A stretch of DNA of 7,238 bases from Betaproteobacteria bacterium (GTDB taxonomy: Bacteria > Pseudomonadota > Gammaproteobacteria > Burkholderiales > SG8-39). The stretch's first letter is position 1. Every line of letters begins with the position of its first letter. The DNA lies in NCBI GenBank assembly GCA_019237595.1, contig JAFAGU010000194.1, forward strand, positions 1 to 7,238, read 5' to 3'. The translations under genes were made by a program, and so were the position numbers. Shown here piece after piece: positions 1-5,914 of this stretch. The notes beneath the pieces were generated by a model. The model was not told the DNA's origin. It saw only the letters and a list, made by a program, of their open reading frames with translations, and searched no databases.

Positions 1-2
1 TC

Positions 3-290
3 GTCGCGTGCGCCGCCGCCGGTTCGGGTATCGCGATCGTTCCGCGCTCGGTGCTCGAGCTCGTCGAGCAGCGAAACATCGACGTGCGCCCGCTGCCGCG
101 CGACATCGCGCACGCGAGGACACAGCTCGTATGGCGGGAAGGCCATCGCTCCGCCGCCCTCGGCGCGCTGCGCGAGCTGATGGTCAGCGACTCGCGTTGC
201 GCAGCGCCTGCCAGAGCCGCTGGGGCGTCGCTGGCATATCGAAGTGCCTCACGCCCGCCTGTGCGAGCGCGTCGATCACCGCGTTCATGA
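3..290 (+). CDS. LysR-type transcriptional regulator, C-terminal fragment (5' end outside window)
   Basis: This is the end of the effector-binding domain of a LysR-family transcriptional regulator; the DNA-binding helix-turn-helix lies off the left edge. Translation from base 3 shows the typical family pattern GSGIAIVPRSVLE, followed by a strand, a helix and then ARTQLVWREGHRSAAL..LRELM, which matches the last strand and helix of the LysR substrate-binding fold. The family fold would be expected to end near base 182. The frame instead stays open to a TGA at 288-290, giving about 35 extra Arg/Ala/Ser-rich residues that lie almost wholly antisense to the 3' end of the neighbouring oxidoreductase gene. 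That tail looks like unselected read-through sequence. The two genes converge, so the usual divergent regulator-target layout is not seen and the target cannot be named. Family assignment is fairly sure; the specific regulator is unknown. Confidence 0.7.
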   Translation, partial: VACAAAGSGIAIVPRSVLELVEQRNIDVRPLPRDIAHARTQLVWREGHRSAALGALRELMVSDSRCAAPARAAGASLAYRSASRPPVRARRSPRS

Positions 291-2463
291 CCGCCGGCAT
301 GGAACCGGTCACGCCGCCCTCGCCGACCCCCTTGGCACCTAGCGGGTTCGTCGCCGTGGGGACGGCATGGTTGATGACGCTCAGGCCGCCCACGAGGCCG
401 GCGCGCGGCATGGCGTAGTCCATGAAGCTTCCCGTGACGAGCTGCCCGCCGGCGTCGTAGAGCGCCTGCTCGAGCAGGATGTGGCCGGCGCCCTGGGTGA
501 TGCCGCCCTGCATCTGTCCCTCGACGATCTGGTGGTTGATGATATTCCCCACGTCGTCGCACGCGACGTAGGAGACCACTTCGCATTCGCCGGTCTCCGG
601 GTCGATCTCCACCTCCGCGATGTGGCATCCGTTGGGAAAGGTCGCGGGCACCTTCGGCCGCTCGCGGAAGTCGAGGTCCAGCCGCCCCGGGTATTTCCTT
701 GCGAGCTCGTCGATGCGCACGCTCCGGTCGGTGCCCTTGATGCGGTAGCTGCCTTCGTCGAACTCGATGTCCTGGGCCGCCGCTTCGAGGTGTTCGGCGG
801 CGAGGTCGGTGCCGTTCTTCACGATCTCCTGCGCGGCCCAGTGCATGGCGCTGCCCAGCCCGTGGAGCGTACGCGAGCCGCCCGTCGGGTTGGCGGTGAG
901 ATTGAACTCCGGCTCGGAAGTGCGCAGCCGGATGCTCTCCACCGGAATGCCGAGCACGCGCGAGACGATCTGCGCGAAGGCAGTCTCGTGGCCCTGGCCG
1001 TGGCTGTGGGACGCGGTGCGCAGCGTGACGCTGCCGTCCTTTTCCCAGGTAACGTGCGCCTGGTCGTAGGGCGCGAAGCCCCCAGGAGCGGTCATCTCGA
1101 TGTACGTCGCGAGGCCGCGGCCGCGCAGCCGCCCTCTCCGGCGCGAGTCGGCCCTTCTCGCCTCGAAGCCCTTCCAGTCAGAGCGCTCGAGCGCGCGGTT
1201 CATCACTGCCTCGAAGTCGCCGCAGTCGTACTCGAAGCCGCCGGCGAACTTGTAGGGCATTTTCGACGCGGGAATCATGTTGATGCGCCGGAGCTCGGCC
1301 CGATCCATGCCGAGCTCGCGCGCCGCCTCGTCGACGAGGCGCTCGAGCGCGTACGAAGCGACGGGACGACCGGCGCCGCGATAGGCGGCGGTGGGAATGG
1401 TATTGGTCAGCACGAGCCGCCCGCGCACGTGCACTGCCTGCACGTCGTATACGCCGCAGTTCACGTTCACGAGCCCGAGGGTATTCACCACCGCGCCGGT
1501 AAACGCAACGTACGCACCGAGGTTCGAGAGGTAGTCGAACCGCATGCCAAGGATGCGGCCCTTTCCATCGAGCGCGAGCTCGCCGGTGTGGACGATGTCC
1601 CTCGCCTGCTCGTCGCCCAGGAACACTTCCGAGCGCGTGCCCACCCATTTCACCGGCTGGCCGAGCTTCTTCGCCGCGTAAAGGAGCGCGCCGTACTCCG
1701 GATAGGCGTTGAAGCGCACGCCGAAGCCGCCGCCCACTTCCTCGGCGACGACGCGCACCTTCTCGGGCGCCACACCGAGCACCGCCGAGAGCTGGCCGCG
1801 CATCGGGCCGACGCCCTGCGTCGTGGCATAGAGGAAGTAGAGATCCCTGGCAGGGTCGTAGGCCCCCATCGCCGCGCGCGGCTCCATCGGGTTTCCCACC
1901 ACGCGCGAGTGATAGGCGGTGAGCTTCACCACCTTGGCCGCCTTGGCGAATGCCGCGTTCGTTGCCGCCTCGTCTCCGCCGACGAAGTCGAGCACGAGGT
2001 TGCCCGGCGCGCCGGGATGGAGCTGGGGCGCACCGGGCGCGAGCGCTTCTTCTGCGGTGGTGACTGCGGGAAGATCCTCGTATTCCACGACCAGCGCCTC
2101 GGCGGCGTCCTGCGCCTGCGCGGCGGTTTCGGCCACCACGAGCGCGACCGGCTCGCCGACGTGGCGCACCACCTCGTGGGCGAGCGAGAGCCGCAGCGCC
2201 GGCCGCTGCTCAGTACCGTCCTTCCACTTGAACGGCGCGGCGGCCGGGATCGGCTTCAGACCGGCCCGGATAAGCTCCTCGCCAGTCACGACGGCAATCG
2301 CGCCGGGGATCGCGAGCGCCGCCGAAGCGTCGATGGAGGCGATCTTTCCGTGCGGGTGGTCGGAGCGTACGAAGCACGCCCAGACCTGGCGCGGCAGCGT
2401 CCAGTCGGAGACGTAGCGTCCCCGGCCGGTGAGCATCCGGTAGTCTTCGAGGCGGCCCTTCAT
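184..2463 (-). CDS. Xanthine dehydrogenase family molybdopterin-binding (large) subunit, CoxL form II-like
   Basis: 759 residues, close to the usual 760-800 for molybdenum hydroxylase large subunits. These cytoplasmic or membrane-associated enzymes hydroxylate aldehydes, purines or aromatic heterocycles at a Mo-molybdopterin cofactor. The start resembles the family N-terminus (EDYRMLTGRGRYVSD), followed by the a/b hammerhead domain (about 10-130), the first Mo-cofactor domain (about 150-390) and the second (about 400-690). Visible motifs are GGGFG at 244-248, AYRGAGRP at 360-367, HGQGHE at 488-493 and GVGEGG at 712-717, with E715 as the expected catalytic glutamate. True CO dehydrogenases (form I) carry AYRCSFR with a Cu-binding Cys; here that position is Gly363, so CO oxidation is unlikely and the substrate is unknown. 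No medium (FAD) or small (2Fe-2S) subunit gene flanks it. The ATG has no Shine-Dalgarno sequence upstream and lies about 22 bases after a terminator. Confidence 0.9.
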   Translation of the reverse strand: MKGRLEDYRMLTGRGRYVSDWTLPRQVWACFVRSDHPHGKIASIDASAALAIPGAIAVVTGEELIRAGLKPIPAAAPFKWKDGTEQRPALRLSLAHEVVRHVGEPVALVVAETAAQAQDAAEALVVEYEDLPAVTTAEEALAPGAPQLHPGAPGNLVLDFVGGDEAATNAAFAKAAKVVKLTAYHSRVVGNPMEPRAAMGAYDPARDLYFLYATTQGVGPMRGQLSAVLGVAPEKVRVVAEEVGGGFGVRFNAYPEYGALLYAAKKLGQPVKWVGTRSEVFLGDEQARDIVHTGELALDGKGRILGMRFDYLSNLGAYVAFTGAVVNTLGLVNVNCGVYDVQAVHVRGRLVLTNTIPTAAYRGAGRPVASYALERLVDEAARELGMDRAELRRINMIPASKMPYKFAGGFEYDCGDFEAVMNRALERSDWKGFEARRADSRRRGRLRGRGLATYIEMTAPGGFAPYDQAHVTWEKDGSVTLRTASHSHGQGHETAFAQIVSRVLGIPVESIRLRTSEPEFNLTANPTGGSRTLHGLGSAMHWAAQEIVKNGTDLAAEHLEAAAQDIEFDEGSYRIKGTDRSVRIDELARKYPGRLDLDFRERPKVPATFPNGCHIAEVEIDPETGECEVVSYVACDDVGNIINHQIVEGQMQGGITQGAGHILLEQALYDAGGQLVTGSFMDYAMPRAGLVGGLSVINHAVPTATNPLGAKGVGEGGVTGSMPAVMNAVIDALAQAGVRHFDMPATPQRLWQALRNASR

Positions 2464-2473
2464 GAGAAGGGCG

Positions 2474-2479
2474 ATTGTA
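2474..2479 (-). promoter_or_regulatory. Possible -10 element for the molybdopterin-subunit gene
   Basis: Reading the minus strand, TACAAT (one mismatch to TATAAT) lies 10 bases before the ATG at 2463. The best -35 at 16-base spacing is TTAGCC, only 3 of 6 matches, and it falls in the loop of the adjacent terminator. A transcript from here would begin within a few bases of the ATG, so it would be nearly leaderless, which would fit the missing ribosome-binding site. Weak evidence; transcription could also come from terminator read-through. Confidence 0.25.
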
Positions 2480-2484
2480 GAAAC

Positions 2485-2511
2485 AAAAAGGGCCCGGCTA
2501 AGGGCCCTTTT
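2485..2511 (-). terminator. Rho-independent terminator after the FecR gene
   Basis: A perfect inverted repeat AAAAGGGCCC (2486-2495) / GGGCCCTTTT (2502-2511) encloses a six-base loop. On the minus strand the G+C stem runs into TTTTTGTTT, a good uridine tract. It starts 19 bases after the stop codon of the FecR gene ending at 2531, so it most likely ends the CHAT-cyclase-FecR-FecR transcript. The stem is also flanked by four Ts on the plus strand, but there is no plus-strand gene upstream for it to serve. Confidence 0.88.
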
Positions 2512-2530
2512 CGCAGCGCCGGGAAGCCGG

Positions 2531-3190
2531 CTACTTGGCTTCGGTCTTGACCTTCACGTACTCGGCCATGACGGCGACGTCCGGGTCCGAAGGCTTGCGC
2601 TTCTGCATCTCGCCGACGACCTGCTTCATGTCGTCGTAGAGCAGGTGATCCTGCAGCACCGAGTAGAGGTAGAGCTCGGGCGTGATGTCGTCCGCCGCCG
2701 CCGTCTTGCGCAGCTGGTCGTAGGTCTGGCGCGCCTGGCGCACCTCGGCCTGCTGCTGGGGCGTGAGGCGCTGGGCGCCGCCGACCCCTCGCACCGCCAC
2801 GCCGCCGGAGCGGCCCAGCTTCGCGATCTGGATGAGCTCGGGCGTTTGCGAGATCTTCTGCGACACGCCCGAGGGGAGGTTCGTCACCTGGGGCTGCGCA
2901 CCGGACTGGATCGTGCTCTGCTCGGCGCCGGCGGTGAAGCTCGCCGGACCGCTGAAGGACTCCTGGCGCCCGCCCTTGAAGTACACGAGGCGAAGCTGCC
3001 CGCCGGCGGGAACCGTGAAGCGGTCGCCCTCGCGCACCTTCATGTAGGCCTTCGCAGCCGCCTTGGCGCCGCCGCTCGTATACGAGACGTCGCCCTGGAT
3101 GTTGTTGATGAGCCCCACGTCGGCCTGCGCGAATGCGTTCGCGGCAACCAGCGCGGCGGCGATCCCGAGACTCGTCAGCATCGATTTCAT
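2531..3190 (-). CDS. Exported FecR-domain protein (first of two tandem paralogues by coordinate, last in the operon)
   Basis: 219 residues. A Sec signal peptide is clear: basic start (MKSM), hydrophobic stretch about 5-18, and an AFA site predicting cleavage after residue 21. Residues about 24-90 look like a FecR beta domain: DVGLINNIQGDVSYT, KVREGDRFTVPAGGQLRLVYF, then GPASFTAG. A Gln-rich linker (about 140-160) precedes a helical C-terminus with DDITPELYLYSVL at 168-180 and LLYDDMKQVVGEM. There is no cytoplasmic FecR N-terminal anti-sigma region and no second membrane segment, so it should be a soluble periplasmic protein, not an anti-sigma factor. It matches the neighbour at 3324-3959 along its whole length, which indicates tandem duplication. 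A good ribosome-binding site (GGGAGAGG) precedes the ATG, and a terminator follows the stop. Ligand or partner is unknown; the context suggests it works with the CHASE2 cyclase. Confidence 0.85.
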   Translation of the reverse strand: MKSMLTSLGIAAALVAANAFAQADVGLINNIQGDVSYTSGGAKAAAKAYMKVREGDRFTVPAGGQLRLVYFKGGRQESFSGPASFTAGAEQSTIQSGAQPQVTNLPSGVSQKISQTPELIQIAKLGRSGGVAVRGVGGAQRLTPQQQAEVRQARQTYDQLRKTAAADDITPELYLYSVLQDHLLYDDMKQVVGEMQKRKPSDPDVAVMAEYVKVKTEAK

Positions 3191-3194
3191 TTGG

Positions 3195-3202
3195 CCTCTC
3201 CC
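3195..3202 (-). promoter_or_regulatory. Ribosome-binding site for the FecR gene at 2531-3190
   Basis: The minus strand reads GGGAGAGG, then CCAA, then the ATG at 3190. The purine-rich core and spacing fit a Shine-Dalgarno site and support this start codon, which also gives a well-formed signal peptide. Confidence 0.7.
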
Positions 3203-3258
3203 GTTATACCTTCAAAAAGCTTAAGGCTTCCCGCGCCGGATGGCGAGGACTTTTATCA

Positions 3259-3274
3259 CGTGCAAACACCCACA
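3259..3274 (-). promoter_or_regulatory. Weak CRP-like palindrome between the two FecR genes
   Basis: The minus strand reads TGTGG-N6-GCACG, matching 7 of 10 defined positions of the cAMP receptor protein consensus TGTGA-N6-TCACA, including the GTG-N8-CAC core. It lies in the 133-base gap upstream of the second FecR gene and two genes downstream of an adenylate cyclase gene, which makes it worth noting. A nearby minus-strand extended -10-like TGATAAAAG (3250-3258) lacks a recognisable -35. A core match of this size arises by chance in a few percent of gaps this long, so confidence is low. Confidence 0.2.
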
Positions 3275-3323
3275 ACGTAATGATTCGTAAAGCCTTTCAG
3301 CGCTCGACGACATCGCCTCCGGG

Positions 3324-3959
3324 CTATTGGCTTCCCCGGCGGCTGATGAGCCAGGCGGCGAGCGACTTAACGTCCTCGTTTTCCGGCTGCTTGCGCATCA
3401 TCTCGTTCACGACCGGGACCATCTCCTCGTAGAGCTGGTAGTCGTTCAGCGCCGAGAAGAGATAAAGCTCGGGCGTGATGTCGTCGTTCGGTAACTGGGC
3501 GCGAAGCGTCTGATACGTCGTGCGCGCCTCCTGGAGCGCCTCGGGCTGCACCGGCCGGGCCGATTGCGCGCCGCGCACCTGCACGCCGCCGAGCTTCGCG
3601 TTCTGCATGAGCTCCGGGACGCGCGAAATCCTCGCCGGCACGTTGCCCGGGAGCTTCGCCACGTCCGCCGGCCTGCCGTGGAGAGGATTGCTCTCGGCCT
3701 TGCCGGCGCGAAAGCCGGACGGGCCGGTCCAGTTCTCCTGCCGCGCGCCGTCGAAGTAGACGATGCGCACCTGGGTACCGGTGGGCAGCTCGAAGCGATC
3801 CCCTTCCCGGACCTTCATGAACGCCTTCACGCGCGCCGGCGCCCCGGATTGCGGCGTGTACGAAACGTCGCCATTCACCAGGTTGACCAGTCCCACGTCG
3901 CCTTGCGCGCGAGCGAAGACGCTCGCCGTCGCCAGCAGGACCCACAGTAGGCTACGCAT
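3324..3959 (-). CDS. Exported FecR-domain protein (tandem paralogue, directly downstream of the cyclase)
   Basis: 211 residues with a Sec signal peptide: MRSLLWVLLATASVF followed by an ARA site, predicting cleavage after residue 18. The mature part begins DVGLVNLVNGDVSYT, then KVREGDRFELPTGTQVRIVYF and GPSGFRAG, a FecR-type beta domain (about 21-88). The C-terminal half is helical and carries DDITPELYLFSAL at 159-171 and LYEEMVPVVNEMM, nearly the same as in its paralogue at 2531-3190. No anti-sigma domain and no other membrane helix are seen, so a periplasmic location is expected. It starts 65 bases after the cyclase stop codon, on the same strand, with a strong Shine-Dalgarno sequence. FecR-fold domains in other proteins sit in envelope signalling or carbohydrate-associated proteins; the role here is unknown. 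A sensor or partner of the CHASE2 domain is an inference from gene order. Confidence 0.85.
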   Translation of the reverse strand: MRSLLWVLLATASVFARAQGDVGLVNLVNGDVSYTPQSGAPARVKAFMKVREGDRFELPTGTQVRIVYFDGARQENWTGPSGFRAGKAESNPLHGRPADVAKLPGNVPARISRVPELMQNAKLGGVQVRGAQSARPVQPEALQEARTTYQTLRAQLPNDDITPELYLFSALNDYQLYEEMVPVVNEMMRKQPENEDVKSLAAWLISRRGSQ

Positions 3960-3962
3960 GCT

Positions 3963-3969
3963 CTCCTCC
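3963..3969 (-). promoter_or_regulatory. Strong ribosome-binding site for the FecR gene at 3324-3959
   Basis: The minus strand reads GGAGGAG, then AGC, then ATG. It is the best Shine-Dalgarno match in the window and fixes the start codon of this gene. The strength suggests independent, efficient translation of the exported protein compared with the cyclase, whose TTG start lacks such a site. Confidence 0.75.
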
Positions 3970-4024
3970 GCTTTCTCGTGCCGATTCTACGCTGCCGCCC
4001 CCGGCTGCCATGCGTCAGACGTCG

Positions 4025-5911
4025 TCAGGACGGCTTCGCGGGTTCATCGATTCCCGTGACTTCGTACACGCGGATCGCTTCGGAGCGGCCCTTGACGGTC
4101 AGCGTCTCTTCCTTCCCGGTGCGCACGCCCGGGCCGGCGGCCTTCACGGTCGACTCCGACGCCGCGATGACGATCTTCAGGTCCTTGGTGACGCCCTCCA
4201 GCCGCGACGCGGCGTTCACCGTGTCGCCGATGGCGGTGAATTCCTTGCGCTTGGGCGTGCCGATGTCCCCGATCACCGCCTCGCCGGTGAACAAGCCGAC
4301 GCCGATGCCGAACTGGGCGAGGCCGCGATCGGGGAAGCGCTGCTGCATCCAGTCCTTGAAGTTTGCCGCCTCCTTTGCCATGCCGAGCGCCGCGCGCACC
4401 GCGCGGCGCGCGTGGTCGGGATACGCCACCGGCGAGCCGAACACCGCCATGACCGCATCGCCGATGTATTTGTCGACGAGCCCGCCTTCGGTGAGGATCG
4501 GCGCCGTCACGCGGGTGAAGTAGGCGTTCAGCATCTCGACCACCTCGTGCGCGGAGAGCTTCTCCGACATCGTGGTGAACCCTCGGATATCGGAGAAGAG
4601 CACCGTCACCGTGCGCGCCTCCCCCGAAAGGTCCGGCCGGTTCTCGTCGTCGAGGAGCACGTTCACCACTTCGTCGGAGACATAGCGGCCGAAGATCTGC
4701 CGCACGCGCGACTTCTCCCGTTCCTCGCCGGTGAGCCTCAGGCCGAGCGTCATCAGGAACGCGGCTGCGAGGCCGGTCTGCAGCTCCGCCACGGGAAGCA
4801 CCACGTCATGCTGGAAGGCAAGGAATGAAGGCGGGGCGACCGCGAAGAGCATGAGCGTGCCGAGCGCCGCGCCGGCGCCGACGCCGAGGGTGAGGAAGAA
4901 CCAGGCGCCGAGCGCGAGGATCGCGGCGACGTAGCCGATCTCGAGCGCCAGCGGCAGCGGCCGCGGATAGCGACCGGAGAGGATCGTCTCGATGATGTTC
5001 GCGTGGATTTCGCCGCCCGCCATCTGGTCGGCGCGCGCGCCGCGCGAATAGGGCGTGAAGTGGCGGTCGGAGGTGCCCGCGTTGTTCGCGGCGATGATCG
5101 CCACCTTGCCGCGCAGCACCTGGAGCTCCGGATTGGCAAGCGCGTTGGGCTGCAGGAGCGCGAGCATGGAGATCGTCGGGATGGTGCCGGGCGGGCCGGC
5201 GTAGCGGATCGGCACGCGCTTGAGGTCGCGCGTGAAGGTCGTGCCGGCAATCTGCCATTCGTTCTTGTTCGGGTCTTCCCCGAGCGCGCGAAGCGCAAGC
5301 TGCATGTTGAAGGCGAGGCCCGGGAGCGCGGGGTCGGGGAGCATCACCGGATAGAACGCCCTCACGTGCTTGTCCGGATCCGGAAAGAGGTTCGCGATGC
5401 CTAGGTCGTTGTTCCCGCCCGGCAGCACGAGGCGCTGGTCGTCGGGCGGCTGGAGGAGCGCGACCTGCCCGTCAGGGAGGTCGATCAACTGCGTGATGAG
5501 GATGGTGTCGCCCTGCGACAGGATGGCGCGGAAGGGCGTGTCGTACTCGCGGCTGATCGTGCTGTCGGGGAGCTTCAGCTTGCGAAGCCAAGCTTCGGCG
5601 CTCACCGTGTAGAGATAGTCCAGGCCCACCGCCTTGACCCCCGCCTGCTTGAGCGCGCCGATGACCTGGCCCCAGTACGGCGCCCAGAAGGCGAGCGGAT
5701 CGTCCTTGAGCGCGGCGAGGGTCGCGTCGTCCACCGTAATGAACACGGCGTGCTGCGGCTTGTAGCGCACGCCGGAGAAGACGTGCCAGTAGTCGTAGTA
5801 GAAATCCTCCAGCGAGCGATGCCACTCCGTCTGCGCGAGGCCGACCGTGACGAGCGTAGCCGCGGCGACCACGGCAATCCAGCGTGCCAGCTTCTTCTGG
5901 AGCGCGCCCAA
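4025..5911 (-). CDS. CHASE2-domain membrane-bound class III adenylate cyclase
   Basis: 628 residues, a usual length for CHASE2 cyclases. Makes cyclic AMP from ATP in the cytoplasm under control of an extracytoplasmic sensor. Order: N-terminal membrane helix (about 11-27), periplasmic CHASE2 domain (about 30-310, with VFITVDDATLAAL at 57-69 and GVKAVGLDYLY at 91-101), three membrane helices (about 318-340, 343-365, 371-392), the linker RQIFGRYVSDEVV (404-416), and the catalytic domain (about 432-620). Catalytic residues all appear present: metal-binding D441 (FSDIRGFT) and D485 (KYIGD), purine-contacting K481 and T559, and transition-state N566 and R570 (GDTVNAASR). The Lys/Thr pair points to adenylate rather than guanylate cyclase, class IIIb-like. 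The start is TTG, the first start codon after the CHAT stop, with no strong ribosome-binding site; there is no Met until residue 190, and the N-terminal helix supports TTG. Translational coupling to the CHAT gene is likely. Confidence 0.92.
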   Translation of the reverse strand: MGALQKKLARWIAVVAAATLVTVGLAQTEWHRSLEDFYYDYWHVFSGVRYKPQHAVFITVDDATLAALKDDPLAFWAPYWGQVIGALKQAGVKAVGLDYLYTVSAEAWLRKLKLPDSTISREYDTPFRAILSQGDTILITQLIDLPDGQVALLQPPDDQRLVLPGGNNDLGIANLFPDPDKHVRAFYPVMLPDPALPGLAFNMQLALRALGEDPNKNEWQIAGTTFTRDLKRVPIRYAGPPGTIPTISMLALLQPNALANPELQVLRGKVAIIAANNAGTSDRHFTPYSRGARADQMAGGEIHANIIETILSGRYPRPLPLALEIGYVAAILALGAWFFLTLGVGAGAALGTLMLFAVAPPSFLAFQHDVVLPVAELQTGLAAAFLMTLGLRLTGEEREKSRVRQIFGRYVSDEVVNVLLDDENRPDLSGEARTVTVLFSDIRGFTTMSEKLSAHEVVEMLNAYFTRVTAPILTEGGLVDKYIGDAVMAVFGSPVAYPDHARRAVRAALGMAKEAANFKDWMQQRFPDRGLAQFGIGVGLFTGEAVIGDIGTPKRKEFTAIGDTVNAASRLEGVTKDLKIVIAASESTVKAAGPGVRTGKEETLTVKGRSEAIRVYEVTGIDEPAKPS

Positions 5912-5914
5912 CGT

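Noticed and set aside
1378..1404. Assignment of the large subunit as a true aerobic CO dehydrogenase (coxL form I)
   Set aside because: The active-site loop reads AYRGAGRP rather than AYRCSFR, so the Cu-binding Cys is missing.
367..2550. A 727-codon open frame on the plus strand, opposite the molybdopterin-subunit gene
   Set aside because: Its translation is rich in Arg, His, Val and Glu with no recognisable domain, as expected for the antisense of a high-GC gene. The minus strand has clear family motifs across the same span.
3203..3208. TATAAC on the minus strand as a -10 box for the last FecR gene
   Set aside because: It lies directly next to the Shine-Dalgarno site, so a transcript starting from it would exclude that site, and no -35 is present at suitable spacing.
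3211..3232. Small hairpin with a T run (AAGC/GCTT) between the FecR genes as a terminator
   Set aside because: The stem is only four base pairs and lies just upstream of the next gene's ribosome-binding site; too weak to call.
2462..3280. A 272-codon plus-strand open frame antisense to the FecR gene
   Set aside because: Arg/Leu/His-rich shadow with no motifs; the minus strand has a signal peptide, FecR motifs, a ribosome-binding site and a terminator.
4010..4828. A 272-codon plus-strand open frame antisense to the cyclase domain
   Set aside because: Composition is that of a mirror frame, and the opposite strand holds all catalytic cyclase motifs.
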